A stretch of 64,000 nucleotides of DNA, from positions 62,001 to 126,000 of the forward strand of contig NZ_JAUSBA010000024.1 in assembly GCF_030652235.1 (NCBI RefSeq), written 5' to 3'. The first letter of the stretch is position 1; every line of letters begins with the position of its first letter. Origin of the DNA: Cypionkella sp. GTDB lineage: Bacteria; Pseudomonadota; Alphaproteobacteria; Rhodobacterales; Rhodobacteraceae. Of this stretch, positions 17,167 through 25,887 are shown piece after piece. The notes under the pieces are model-generated. The model had not been told where the DNA came from. It was given only the letters and a program-made list of their open reading frames with translations, and ran no database searches. The position numbers and the translations under genes are program-made.

Positions 17167-18066
17167 CTAGGCCAAACCATCCGCGGGTTGGGCGGCGTTC
17201 GTTGCGGCGATCAAATCGCGCAATGGGGTTTCGGCGGCAGAATTGAGGTGTTTCGCCAGCCACTCGGCCAGCAGATCAGCACTGGGGGATTTGCCCCAGA
17301 TATCCGGGTCTTGTGCCATGGCATCCCTGAGACGGGTGGCAAACAGGCTGATCAGTTCGGGGTCATCCGGCAGCAAAGCCAGCGCGAGCGTTGGGCCGTC
17401 GCCGGGCACCTGAACGATCAGGGCTGGATCGGTGCTGTGCAGGATCATGGCAATGATTTCGGCTTGGGCGGAACCTGCACGGGCGCGTTCAAACAAAGCG
17501 GTGCGGATAAACGCAGGCTCGGCATGGGCGGACAGCGCCAGCAGGTGTTGGGCCACGGTGGCGGGGGTGGTGTCATCGGGCAGATCGGCCAAGGGAGCGA
17601 TCATGCGGCGCGCGGTGTTCAACTCGCTGCGTTCCACCGGATTGCCGGGATGGGCGATTTGATCAATGGCGTGATCCAGAAAGCCATTGATTTCATTAAT
17701 CTTCCACGGATCCCAAATCATCCGGGCCAGAGGGATCGACAGGAAAGAAATCGCAACGGGCAGCATTTCGGAATAGGGCGGGATGAAGCCCAAAGCGCCG
17801 CCGATGCCCCGGCCCACGCCGAACAGCAGGGTTACGAACAGCAGCTGGATGGCGGCATTGCTGCATAGAGTGGCCCATGCTTGATACTGCGTCCAGTCGT
17901 GGAATTGTCGCGGCCAGTTTTGCGGGCGAATGATGAATTGCCATAGCAGAAACAGCAACGTGAAGACCGGCACCAAGGGCCAACCATAGCCGCCCAAGCC
18001 AGCCATCAACGGCCCTAGGTACAGGAGGGCGGTTGCGCCCATCAGCCATGGCATACGGTTGTGCAT
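17167..18066 (-). CDS. Predicted membrane protein of unknown function
   Basis: A 299-aa protein I cannot place in a family. Four hydrophobic segments occupy about residues 5-55 and 70-115 (PWLMGATALLYLGPLMAGL, WPLVPVFTLLFLLWQFII, IQLLFVTLLFGVG, PVAISFLSIPLARMIW). The remaining two thirds is a soluble helical domain with repeated Ala/Leu helices, possibly HEAT-like. AAGAGGAC precedes GTG 18069 / ATG 18066. It sits between rimM and trmD in the ribosome/tRNA-modification operon, where no such gene is expected, and may be co-transcribed with them. Confidence 0.8.
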   Translation of the reverse strand: MHNRMPWLMGATALLYLGPLMAGLGGYGWPLVPVFTLLFLLWQFIIRPQNWPRQFHDWTQYQAWATLCSNAAIQLLFVTLLFGVGRGIGGALGFIPPYSEMLPVAISFLSIPLARMIWDPWKINEINGFLDHAIDQIAHPGNPVERSELNTARRMIAPLADLPDDTTPATVAQHLLALSAHAEPAFIRTALFERARAGSAQAEIIAMILHSTDPALIVQVPGDGPTLALALLPDDPELISLFATRLRDAMAQDPDIWGKSPSADLLAEWLAKHLNSAAETPLRDLIAATNAAQPADGLA

Positions 18067-18165
18067 CACGTCCTCTTGCAGCCCTGCGCAGCGTGGCGTG
18101 GCGGCGGATCTTAGTCTAGCCCCAGTTTTTGGTCTGGCCCCTTGGCATCTGCCCTAAAGCGGTCT

Positions 18166-18675
18166 TTATTCAAGCCCTTCCGGTGGATCGACGATGATGC
18201 GGCCAGCGGTGAGGTCTACCGTGGGGACGACCTTGAGCGTGAAGGGCAACAGCAGCCCGGATTTCAGGCCAGGACCTGCGATTTCCAACAGATCGCCCGC
18301 GCCGTGGTTATGAACGGCTTGCACGCGGCCGAGATCTTTGCCGCCAGTGTCAAACGCGGCAAGGCCGATCAGATCGGCGTGGTAGAATTCATCATCGGGC
18401 AGGTGCGGAAGTTTTTTCTTGTCGACATATAGACTTACGCCTTTCAGGGCATCAGCTTGTTCCTTGGTTTCCACGCCCGTGACGCGCGCGCCAAGACCAC
18501 CTGCGACGGGGCGGGTCAGTTTGATTTTATAGGTGGTTTGGCCGTCTTCGCTGAACAGCGGGCCGTAGGTGGCGATGGATTCAGGGGCGGTACAGAAGCT
18601 TTTCAACCGCACTTCGCCTTGCACGCCGAAAGAGCCTGCGATGGCGCCGACGCAGATATGGTCTGGGTTGGGCAT
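18166..18675 (-). CDS. rimM: 16S rRNA maturation factor RimM
   Basis: Ribosome assembly factor for the 30S head, binding S19, 169 aa. The N-terminal domain starts [22 protein letters not shown], typical of the family. The C-terminal PRC-barrel includes [15 protein letters not shown] and ends [14 protein letters not shown] at 18675 follows GGAGAG; the upstream in-frame ATG is poorly placed. Between rpsP and the membrane-protein gene, as in the common rpsP-rimM-trmD-rplS order. Confidence 0.94.
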   Translation of the reverse strand: MPNPDHICVGAIAGSFGVQGEVRLKSFCTAPESIATYGPLFSEDGQTTYKIKLTRPVAGGLGARVTGVETKEQADALKGVSLYVDKKKLPHLPDDEFYHADLIGLAAFDTGGKDLGRVQAVHNHGAGDLLEIAGPGLKSGLLLPFTLKVVPTVDLTAGRIIVDPPEGLE

Positions 18676-18742
18676 GAGACTCTCCAATGCTAGGATGCGG
18701 CACCCGGAAGGGAGCCGCAGTTTTCAGGGATCAGCAAGCTGA

Positions 18743-19099
18743 TTATTCAGCAGCTGCCGGTGCTTCGGTGCGCGCGGCTTTCTTCTTGGTCAGCTCGGTC
18801 ATACGTTTGCCGGGCACGGCCGATTTCGGGTTCGAGCGGACCTTTTTCGCCAGCACGCCAGCAGCTTCCAGCATACGCGCGATACGGTCGGTTGGCTGTG
18901 CGCCTTGGCTCAGCCAGTATTGCACGCGCTCCATATTCATTTTCACGCGCTCTTCGCTGTCTTTGGCCAGCAGCGGGTTATAGGTGCCCAGCTTTTCCAG
19001 GAAGCGGCCATCGCGCGGGTTGCGGCTGTCAGTGGCAACGATCGAATAGTGCGGGCGCTTTTTAGAACCACCGCGGGCGAGGCGAATTTTCATGGACAT
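18743..19099 (-). CDS. rpsP: 30S ribosomal protein S16
   Basis: Small-subunit protein of 118 aa. The conserved core [21 protein letters not shown] and [18 protein letters not shown] is followed by the dimer-like tail typical of alphaproteobacteria, ending in an Ala/Glu-rich extension ([10 protein letters not shown]). TAAGGAG precedes ATG 19099. It lies 42 bases after the chorismate mutase gene and leads into rimM. Confidence 0.96.
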   Translation of the reverse strand: MSMKIRLARGGSKKRPHYSIVATDSRNPRDGRFLEKLGTYNPLLAKDSEERVKMNMERVQYWLSQGAQPTDRIARMLEAAGVLAKKVRSNPKSAVPGKRMTELTKKKAARTEAPAAAE

Positions 19100-19141
19100 G
19101 GTGTAGTCTCCTTAGGTTTGGTTGGAACCGCGGTTGTGCGG

Positions 19142-19438
19142 TTATTTCTGCAGTTGTTCGTGATGCCTGATGACTTCCGAGATGATGAAGGTCAGGAATT
19201 TTTTGGCAAATTCGGGGTCGAGTTCGGCTTCTTTCGAAAGCCACTCCAACCGTTCGATCTGGCGGGCTTCGCGCGTAGGATCAGAGGCGGGAAGATCATG
19301 TTCGGCTTTCAGGCGGCCCACGGCTTGGGTGCGCTTGAAGCGTTCGGCGAGGGTGTAGACGAGGATCGCATCGAGACGGTCAATAGATTCGCGGTGGTCT
19401 TTCAACAGCTCGGCGGCGATGGCGGTGACGTCGGTCAT
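19142..19438 (-). CDS. Chorismate mutase (AroQ class)
   Basis: Converts chorismate to prephenate for phenylalanine and tyrosine synthesis. The 98-aa all-alpha protein has the AroQ pattern: RESIDRLDAILVYTLAERF with the first-helix Arg, then the Lys of VGRLKAEHDLPASDPTREARQIERL, and a C-terminal FISEVIRHHEQLQ helix. It stands alone, not fused to prephenate dehydratase. Its start overlaps the upstream acetyltransferase stop by 4 bases. Confidence 0.9.
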   Translation of the reverse strand: MTDVTAIAAELLKDHRESIDRLDAILVYTLAERFKRTQAVGRLKAEHDLPASDPTREARQIERLEWLSKEAELDPEFAKKFLTFIISEVIRHHEQLQK

Positions 19439-19965
19439 TGTAGCTGCTCCGGTGAAGGGTGACGCCAGACTTGCATCGCGCCATACGTGGCATGGAGGAA
19501 ATCACCGTCACGACTGCAATCCATGCGCCCGGCAAGGGCTTGGCTGCGCAAATTATTTGGCATGATCAGGCTGATCGCCGTTTGCCAGCCCAAACTGGCA
19601 TAGGCCCAAGCGCGTGCTGCACGCGCTGCCTCATAGGCATAGCCTTTGCCCTCGGCCTGCGTGGCCCAAACAGTCCAGCCGATTTCCGGTTCTGGCCAGC
19701 CCTCGGGAAACCATGGACCCGCCATGCCATAGGGTGAATCAGTGGCTTTGTCGGCAAAAATGAATGTGGAAAAGCCACGATGCACCCAATGCCCCGTCAG
19801 GTGGCAAAAGCTGCGCCATGCCAAGCCACGATCCATCGGACCACCAATGAAGCGCGACCGTTCGGATGCAGCACAGTCGGCCCAAATGTCGAAATCCGCA
19901 AGCTTTGGCCCGCGCAGGCGGAGGCGTTCAGTTTCAATCACGGGTATTCCCAACAACTCGATCAT
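19435..19965 (-). CDS. GNAT-family acetyltransferase (RimJ/RimL-like)
   Basis: Acyl-CoA-dependent N-acetyltransferase of 176 aa. The start IETERLRLRGPKLADFD and the EIGWTVWATQAEGKGYAYEAARA segment (acetyl-CoA binding loop) are typical. It overlaps both neighbours by 4 bases and is similar in layout to the next gene upstream, so the pair probably arose by duplication. Substrate unknown. Confidence 0.87.
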   Translation of the reverse strand: MIELLGIPVIETERLRLRGPKLADFDIWADCAASERSRFIGGPMDRGLAWRSFCHLTGHWVHRGFSTFIFADKATDSPYGMAGPWFPEGWPEPEIGWTVWATQAEGKGYAYEAARAARAWAYASLGWQTAISLIMPNNLRSQALAGRMDCSRDGDFLHATYGAMQVWRHPSPEQLQ

Positions 19966-20498
19966 AGTGCAGCCCGTAGATGGTGGCGGATCACAACATC
20001 AGTGGGGTTCACGCCGGGGCCATCAACCAAGGTGCCGCCCAAGCGCAAAGCCAAAGCGATAGAACGCGCGTTGCCGGGAGCAATATAGTTGTCGATATGA
20101 TCCCATCCAAAGGTGTCACGCGCCCAAGCCATCACGGCGCGGGCACCTTCCGCTGCAAGACCTTTGCCTTCGGCATGACCCTCGACATACCAGCCGAGTT
20201 CGGGTTCGGGATAGCCTACGGGCTGATAAATACCGACTTCGCCGAGATATTCCTCGGTTAGGGGATCTTCCATCGAGAAAGGACCAAAACCCATCAAGGG
20301 CCATTGTGCAACTTCGGAGGCGAAAATCCGCCACGCCTGTTCGGCGGCAAAAGGCCCACCTTCCCAGATTGCACGATCCGACGCGTAAAAGGCTTGACGA
20401 TGCGCAAAATCTTCATAGCGCGGCATACGCAGGCGCAAACGCTCGGTCTGGATGACCGGCGCTGTGGCATGAGCGATATGCTGCGGGCGGGTGATCAT
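19962..20498 (-). CDS. GNAT-family acetyltransferase (RimJ/RimL-like), second copy
   Basis: A 178-aa paralogue of the adjacent acetyltransferase. It shares IQTERLRLRMPRYEDF at the start and ELGWYVEGHAEGKGLAAEGARAVMAWA in the acetyl-CoA loop. The C-terminal strand WDHIDNYIAPGNARSIALALRLG is complete. Its ATG overlaps the ffh stop (ATGA), which couples it to the signal recognition particle gene. A ribosomal-protein or SRP-related substrate would be speculation. Confidence 0.87.
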   Translation of the reverse strand: MITRPQHIAHATAPVIQTERLRLRMPRYEDFAHRQAFYASDRAIWEGGPFAAEQAWRIFASEVAQWPLMGFGPFSMEDPLTEEYLGEVGIYQPVGYPEPELGWYVEGHAEGKGLAAEGARAVMAWARDTFGWDHIDNYIAPGNARSIALALRLGGTLVDGPGVNPTDVVIRHHLRAAL

Positions 20499-21994
20499 TT
20501 CTTCTTCATCAACCCCGAGAGCGACGAGGGCAGGCTTAGGCCGCGCGGCATGCCGGGGAAGCCCCCACCCATGCCTAGTCCCTGTTTCATGCCTTTGGCG
20601 GCTTCGGCCATGGCTTCGGGCGACATGTTGGCCATATCGGGCATCCCGCCCTTGGCACCGATCATCTGCTTAATGGCGTTTTTCATCGCGCCACCCTTGC
20701 CCATTTTCTTCATCATATCAGCCATTTGCTTATGCTGTTTCAGAAGTTTGTTCACTTCGGAAACCTCAAGCCCAGCGCCTGCGGCGATGCGCTTTTTGCG
20801 GCTGGCGGCCAGCAGATCGGGGTTGGCGCGCTCTTTCTTGGTCATCGAATTGACCAAGGCGATCTGATGCACAAGCATTTTATCATTGAAACCAGCGGCT
20901 TCGGCTTTCTTGGCCATGCCACCCATGCCCGGCATCATGCCCATCAGGCCCTGCATGCCGCCCATTTTCTGCATCTGTTCAAGCTGCGATTTCAGGTCGT
21001 TCATGTTGAACAGACCCTTGGCGAAACGGCGTGCCATACGCTCGGCTTGTTCAGCTTCAAAGGTTTCGCGGGCCTTTTCGACCAAGGCCACAATGTCGCC
21101 CATGCCAAGTATGCGGCCTGCGACACGCTCAGCCTCGAAGGTTTCCAGCGCGTCCATCTTTTCGCCAAGACCGACGAAGCGGATCGGCTTGCCGGTGACA
21201 GCGCGCATCGACAGCGCGGCACCACCGCGACCGTCGCCGTCCATACGGGTGAGGACGACGCCCGAGATGCCGACTTTGGCGTCAAATTCCGACGCCACGT
21301 TGACCGCATCTTGCCCGGTCAGACCATCGACGACCAACAGGGTTTCGCGTGGCTGGGCGATATCGCGCACCGCTTGGATTTCCGCCATCAACACTTCATC
21401 GATGTGCAGACGGCCAGCGGTGTCAAAGAACACCACGTCATAACCGCCCATCGCGGCTTGAGTTTTGGCGCGCTTAGCGATCTGAACGGCGGATTCGCCT
21501 TTTACGATCGGCAGGCTGTCAACGCCAACTTGTGCTGCGAGGATCGCCAACTGCTCCATAGCGGCGGGGCGGTTGGTGTCCAAAGACGCCAGCAAGACGC
21601 GCTTGCCGTTGCGTTCTTTCAAACGTTTCGCCAGCTTGGCGGTGGTGGTGGTTTTGCCCGAGCCTTGCAGACCAACCATCAGGATGGCGGACGGCGGGTT
21701 GTCGATTTTCAGTGCTTCGGGTTCATCATCACCCGCCAGCACCCGCACCAACTCGTCATGCACGATCTTGACGACCTGCTGGCCGGGGGTGATCGATTTG
21801 GTGACGGCTTGACCAATGGCGCGAACTTTGACGGCTTTGACGAAGTTGCGCGCCACCTCCAGCGACACGTCGGCATCGAGCAAAGCAGTGCGGACTTCAC
21901 GCAGGGCGGTGTCAACGTCAGCCTCGGACAGCGCGCCGGCTTTGGTCAAGCGGTCGAACACGCCACCAAGGCGTTCTGACAGGCTTTCAAACAT
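20495..21994 (-). CDS. ffh: Signal recognition particle protein Ffh (SRP54)
   Basis: GTPase that with SRP RNA targets nascent membrane proteins to FtsY and SecYEG, 499 aa. The N domain is followed by the G domain motifs GLQGSGKTTTTAKLA, DTNRPAA, DTAGRLHIDEVLM and TRMDGDGRGGAA. The C-terminal M domain is methionine-rich (KMGGMQGLMGMMPGMGGMAKK) and ends in KQMADMMKKMGKGG. First gene of the ffh-GNAT-GNAT-chorismate mutase-rpsP series. AGGAGAG precedes ATG 21994. Confidence 0.97.
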   Translation of the reverse strand: MFESLSERLGGVFDRLTKAGALSEADVDTALREVRTALLDADVSLEVARNFVKAVKVRAIGQAVTKSITPGQQVVKIVHDELVRVLAGDDEPEALKIDNPPSAILMVGLQGSGKTTTTAKLAKRLKERNGKRVLLASLDTNRPAAMEQLAILAAQVGVDSLPIVKGESAVQIAKRAKTQAAMGGYDVVFFDTAGRLHIDEVLMAEIQAVRDIAQPRETLLVVDGLTGQDAVNVASEFDAKVGISGVVLTRMDGDGRGGAALSMRAVTGKPIRFVGLGEKMDALETFEAERVAGRILGMGDIVALVEKARETFEAEQAERMARRFAKGLFNMNDLKSQLEQMQKMGGMQGLMGMMPGMGGMAKKAEAAGFNDKMLVHQIALVNSMTKKERANPDLLAASRKKRIAAGAGLEVSEVNKLLKQHKQMADMMKKMGKGGAMKNAIKQMIGAKGGMPDMANMSPEAMAEAAKGMKQGLGMGGGFPGMPRGLSLPSSLSGLMKKK

Positions 21995-22584
21995 CGCGCT
22001 CTCCTAGACCAAAACCCCTATATGGGGCACTACTGCGGGTTCCCCAAGGCCAATGCGGAACAGCACCTGTGGGCGCAACGCGCTGACAGGTGGCGATCCC
22101 GGCTAAAGCCAAAGGACCGGAAGCGGTTGCCTCCGGGGAATTGGGACGGGGGGTACGCGGTTGCGGGGCGGGAGTCAAGCGGGCCTAAGGGATCAGCGTT
22201 TTTCGGGTGCTTTTTGGTCTGCCCGGCTTTCGGTTTAGCCCGGCCTTTTGATTTAACCACGTGTTGATCTGCTGCACGGCGGTTTGCGCATCTGACGCCA
22301 AGCGGAATATTGCAGATAACGGCAGTGGCGGGCCTTGGCCAACCAGATCACCGAGATCGGCAGCATGGCAACGGCGACACCAATGCCCATCAGCACGGGG
22401 CTGGCGCGCGGCACCTAGCGATCCGGCAATGAGCAAACAAGCTTCATGGTGGTCTCTGGTGGCTTGAACATCCTGACCTTAGCATCCGTCTTACGGGCAA
22501 GCCTTATGTCCAAGCCGACAAATCTCTTGCTTTATTGGCGGCCTTTGCTGATTTATGTGCGCAAATGCACAGGGGATCTGCTAG
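21995..22584. other. Intergenic region between ffh and the LysR gene
   Basis: About 590 bases without an intact gene. The ffh side carries CCCC-TATAT-GGGG at 22015-22027 just before the ffh ribosome site. The middle holds a probable gene remnant (22185-22436). The LysR side has the inverted repeat TGTGC-N6-GCACA at 22556-22571, a possible autoregulatory site. I looked for SRP RNA near ffh and did not find its conserved core. Confidence 0.5.
22185..22436 (-). pseudogene. Possible frameshifted remnant of a small membrane-protein gene
   Basis: Two minus-strand frames each look coding over different parts. One (22414 down to about 22300) gives a convincing membrane helix, MGIGVAVAMLPISVIWLAKA. 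The other, from about 22300 to the TAG at 22185, gives ASDAQTAVQQINTWLNQKAG and a basic tail (LNRKPGRPKSTRKTLIP). Neither frame is good throughout, and a TAG interrupts the first upstream of 22414. The simplest reading is one small gene broken by a frameshift. No family recognised. Confidence 0.3.
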
Positions 22585-23466
22585 ATGGATAACTGGGACG
22601 AGATCAGGACGGCGTTTCAGGTGGCGCGGATAGGCACGGTTTCAGGGGCTGCCGAGGTGATGGGGGTGCATCATGCCACGGTGATCCGCCATATCGACAG
22701 TCTGGAAAAGCGGCTGGGGGCGAAGCTGTTTCAGCGCCATGCGCGTGGCTATACTCCGACGGAATCCGGGCGGGATTTGTTGTCGGTGGCGCAGACCACC
22801 GAGGATCAGTTTGGTCAGTTGGCCAGCCGGATCAAGGGTCAGGGCGAAACCGTGGCCGGAGAGTTGGTGGTGACCTCGATCACCGGGATTGCACATTTGT
22901 TGGCCCCGGTTTTTGCGACCTTCCAAGAGGCGCATCCGGCGGTGGTGATCCGGTTTCTGACCGATATGCGGCTGTACCGCTTGGATTATGGCGAAGCGCA
23001 TGTGGCGATCCGCGCGGGAGCTACACCGCAGGAACCCGATAACGTCGCGCTGCCCTTGGTGAAGATGCAGATCGGACTTTATGGCTCGAAAGCCTATGTG
23101 GCGCGGCACGGTCTGCCGAACAGCGAAGCCGAACTGATGCTGCACCGCTTTGTTGGCGTCGATAACCCTGACAACCGCGCGCCGTTCTATCGCTGGCTGC
23201 GGGAACGGGTGTCGCAAGATCGTCTGACCTTCCGCGTCAATGAACCTGCGGCTTCAGAAGCGGCGGTCAAGGCGGGGATGGGCTTAGGCTTTATGCGCGC
23301 ACATGAGGCGCGGTTGGATCCCGATCTGGTCGAGGTAATGGCCCCGATCCCAGAGTGGGACTCGCCGCTCTGGATCGTGACCCATGTGGATTTGCATCGC
23401 ACGCTGAAGGTCCAAAGCTTCCTGAACTGTTTGCGGCAATCGGCAGCAACCTGGTGCAGTGGTTGA
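22585..23466 (+). CDS. LysR-family transcriptional regulator
   Basis: Regulator of 293 aa. The N-terminal helix-turn-helix (FQVARIGTVSGAAEVMGVHHATVIRHIDSLEKRLGAKLF, read in parts) is typical, with the less common histidine pair at the recognition helix. The C-terminal effector domain begins near GELVVTSITGIAHLLAP. It overlaps the EamA transporter gene by 8 bases on the same strand, so it may control that exporter. A short inverted repeat lies just upstream of its start. Confidence 0.9.
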   Translation: MDNWDEIRTAFQVARIGTVSGAAEVMGVHHATVIRHIDSLEKRLGAKLFQRHARGYTPTESGRDLLSVAQTTEDQFGQLASRIKGQGETVAGELVVTSITGIAHLLAPVFATFQEAHPAVVIRFLTDMRLYRLDYGEAHVAIRAGATPQEPDNVALPLVKMQIGLYGSKAYVARHGLPNSEAELMLHRFVGVDNPDNRAPFYRWLRERVSQDRLTFRVNEPAASEAAVKAGMGLGFMRAHEARLDPDLVEVMAPIPEWDSPLWIVTHVDLHRTLKVQSFLNCLRQSAATWCSG

Positions 23467-24379
23467 GGCTATAGCGGTGAGGCTTTGGGCAGGGTTAGAC
23501 CAACCGCAGCGCGGCCATGTTGCGATGCTGGCGTTTTCGGCACTTGTCGCAGGCAGCTTTTGTCTGGGGGCAATGGCGGCCCCGCATGTCTCACCCTCGG
23601 CCCTGACGGTGGCACGGTTTGCTTTGGCGGGGGCTTTGGTGGGGCTGGCGGCATTTCTGACCGTGGGGGTGCCGCGTAAGACATGGGCGGCACCGTGGCG
23701 CTATGTGGTGCTGGGCGGGTTGCTGGCATGTTATTTCGTGCTGATGTTCTGGGGATTGCAGACGGCTGAAGCCGTGCCGACGGCGGCGGTGTTCACCCTG
23801 ACACCGTTGATGGCCGCGGGGTTTGGCTGGCTGCTGCTGGGGCAGATCACCACGCTGCGGATGGCTCTGGCCTTGGCGATTGGCGCGCTGGGCGCGCTGT
23901 GGGTGATCTTTGGCGGTGATCTTGCCGCGTTGGCGCGGTTTGAGGTGGGGCGCGGCGAGGTGATCTATTTCTTCGGCTGCATTGCACATGCGCTTTATGC
24001 ACCGATGGTGCGCAAGCTGAACCGAGGTGAGCCTGCATTGGTGTTCACCTTCGGCATGATGCTGGCAGGCTTTGTGATTCTGTGCCTGTGGGGTTGGCGC
24101 GATGTGCTGGCGACCGATTGGGCCGCCCTGCCCGCTATCGTATGGATTTGTTTGGTTTATGTATCGGTCGCGGCCTCTGCGATGACCTTTGTTTTGCTGC
24201 AATTTGCCACGCTGCGACTGCCTTCGGCCAAGGTGATGGCCTATACCTATTTGGTGCCAAGCTGGGTGATCCTGTGGGAAATCGCGCTTGGCCGCGCAGC
24301 ACCGCCGATAAATGTGCTGGGCGGTGTCATTCTAACCGCTTTGGCTTTATTCCTGCTGTTGAAGGATGAAACGGCATAG
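23459..24379 (+). CDS. EamA/DMT-superfamily transporter
   Basis: Inner-membrane drug/metabolite transporter with about ten helices and two EamA repeats (306 aa from GTG 23459). Typical segments are LTVARFALAGALVG, AVPTAAVFTLTPLMAAGFGWLLLG and the second-repeat AKVMAYTYLVPSWVILWEIALG. Start uncertain: GTG 23459 overlaps the LysR gene, GTG 23477 has GAGG at a better distance, and ATG 23525 is also in frame. Substrate unknown; export of an amino acid or metabolite is usual for the family. Confidence 0.87.
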   Translation: MVEAIAVRLWAGLDQPQRGHVAMLAFSALVAGSFCLGAMAAPHVSPSALTVARFALAGALVGLAAFLTVGVPRKTWAAPWRYVVLGGLLACYFVLMFWGLQTAEAVPTAAVFTLTPLMAAGFGWLLLGQITTLRMALALAIGALGALWVIFGGDLAALARFEVGRGEVIYFFGCIAHALYAPMVRKLNRGEPALVFTFGMMLAGFVILCLWGWRDVLATDWAALPAIVWICLVYVSVAASAMTFVLLQFATLRLPSAKVMAYTYLVPSWVILWEIALGRAAPPINVLGGVILTALALFLLLKDETA

Positions 24380-24396
24380 CGTAAACGTTTTCACAA
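24377..24396. promoter_or_regulatory. LacI-type operator, half conserved (xylB upstream)
   Basis: The right arm GTTTTCACAA is identical to the perfect palindrome at 30167-30186; the left arm TAGCGTAAAC is degenerate. The central CG fits a LacI/GalR-family site. Located 55-75 bases before xylB. Confidence 0.6.
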
Positions 24397-24402
24397 CTGG
24401 CA

Positions 24403-24416
24403 TGTTAGCGCTAATA
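24403..24416. promoter_or_regulatory. XylR-like operator upstream of xylBA
   Basis: TGTTAGCGCTAATA is a near-perfect palindrome with the central TTAGCGCTAA of LacI-family XylR sites in alphaproteobacteria such as Caulobacter. It ends 34 bases before the xylB start. No regulator gene is in the window. Confidence 0.65.
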
Positions 24417-24450
24417 GTGCTGGATGCGATCGGTTCTGGAGGGGACACAT

Positions 24451-25887
24451 ATGTATATCGGGCTCGATCTGGGCACCTCGGGGCTGAAGGGCATCTTGAT
24501 GGATGAGGGCCAGCGCGTGCTGGCAGAGGCAACCGCGCCTTTGACGGTAGAGCGTCCGACAGAGGGGTGGTCAGAGCAGGTCCCAGCCTCATGGATCGCA
24601 GCGGCGGAACTGGTGCTGGGCAAGCTGGCCGCGTCTGGCTTGGGGGCAGTAAAGGGCATTGGGCTTTCCGGCCATATGCATGGTGCGACCTTGCTGGACA
24701 GCGCCGACGAGGTGCTGCGGCCCTGCATTCTGTGGAACGACACCCGCAGTTTTGCTGAGGCGTCGGCTTTGGATGCGCGACCAGAGTTCCGCAACCTGTC
24801 AGGCAATATCGTGTTTCCAGGTTTTACCGCGCCAAAGCTTGACTGGCTGCGCAAGCATGAGCCTGCCCTGTGGGACAAAGTGGCGAAAGTGCTGCTGCCA
24901 AAGGATTATCTGCGGCTGTGGCTGACAGGCGAGCATGTGTCTGAGATGTCGGATGCCGCTGGCACCGCTTGGCTGGATACGGGCAAGCGCGATTGGTCGG
25001 ATGTGTTGCTGGCCGATACCGGGCTGTCCCGCGCGCAGATGCCGCGTTTGGTCGAAGGCTCGGAGGTTTCGGGGGTACTTCGGGCTGCGTTGGCCATCCG
25101 GTTCGGTATGCCTGCGGGCGTGGTTGTGGCCGGGGGCGGCGGTGATAACGCGGCCTCGGGCGTTGGGGTCGGTGTGGTGCGCGCGGGCGAAGCGTTTGTA
25201 TCTTTGGGCACTTCTGGCGTGCTGTTTGCCGCCAATGATGGCTACCAGCCCGACCCAGCAACGGCGGTGCATACCTTCTGCCACGCTTTGCCGAACACTT
25301 GGCACCAGATGGGCGTGGTTCTGGCCGCAACCGACGCTTTGAACTGGTATTCCAAGCTGGTCGGCACCGATGCCGCCACCTTGACGGGCGAACTAGGCCC
25401 GTTACAAGCCCCCAGCAAAACCGTGTTCCTGCCGTATCTGGGCGGCGAGCGCACGCCGTTGAATAGCGCTTCTATCCGGGGGGCGTTCACCGGGTTGGAG
25501 CATGCCACCGACCGTCAAGCGGGCACCCGCGCGGTGCTTGAAGGCGTGACCTTTGCCTTCCGGGATTGCCGCGACGCTTTGGCTGCGACGGGGACGAAGT
25601 TAGAGCATTTGCTGGCGGTGGGGGGGGGGACGCGCTCTGACTACTGGCTGCGCGCGATTGCGACGGCACTCGATTGCCCGGTCAGCTTGCCTGTGGCTGG
25701 CGATTTCGGTGGTGCCTTTGGTGCCGCCCGCCTTGGCCTGATGGCCGCCACAGGTGCTGGTGCCGAAATCGCCACCCTTCCGCAAATCGCGCGGGAAATC
25801 CTGCCCGACCCTGCCCTTAAAGATGCCTTCGATGCGGGCCACGCCCGTTATCGCGCTGCCCAAACCGCTATAAGGAGCCTCGCATGA
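24451..25887 (+). CDS. xylB: Xylulokinase
   Basis: Phosphorylates D-xylulose to xylulose 5-phosphate; FGGY family, 478 aa. The start [19 protein letters not shown] is the phosphate-1 motif. [22 protein letters not shown] and the catalytic region ATDALNWYS follow, and the adenosine loop is [23 protein letters not shown] at 24438-24444 selects ATG 24451. A run of ten G (25620-25629) encodes the VGGG part in frame. Overlaps xylA by 4 bases and is preceded by two sugar-type operators. Confidence 0.95.
   Translation: MYIGLDLGTSGLKGILMDEGQRVLAEATAPLTVERPTEGWSEQVPASWIAAAELVLGKLAASGLGAVKGIGLSGHMHGATLLDSADEVLRPCILWNDTRSFAEASALDARPEFRNLSGNIVFPGFTAPKLDWLRKHEPALWDKVAKVLLPKDYLRLWLTGEHVSEMSDAAGTAWLDTGKRDWSDVLLADTGLSRAQMPRLVEGSEVSGVLRAALAIRFGMPAGVVVAGGGGDNAASGVGVGVVRAGEAFVSLGTSGVLFAANDGYQPDPATAVHTFCHALPNTWHQMGVVLAATDALNWYSKLVGTDAATLTGELGPLQAPSKTVFLPYLGGERTPLNSASIRGAFTGLEHATDRQAGTRAVLEGVTFAFRDCRDALAATGTKLEHLLAVGGGTRSDYWLRAIATALDCPVSLPVAGDFGGAFGAARLGLMAATGAGAEIATLPQIAREILPDPALKDAFDAGHARYRAAQTAIRSLA

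Noticed and set aside
22028-22180. Possible SRP (4.5S) RNA next to ffh
   Set aside because: The conserved GGTCAGGTCCGGAAGGAAGCAGC-type core, judged from its key bases, is absent on both strands; GGACCGGAAGC here lacks the rest of the loop.
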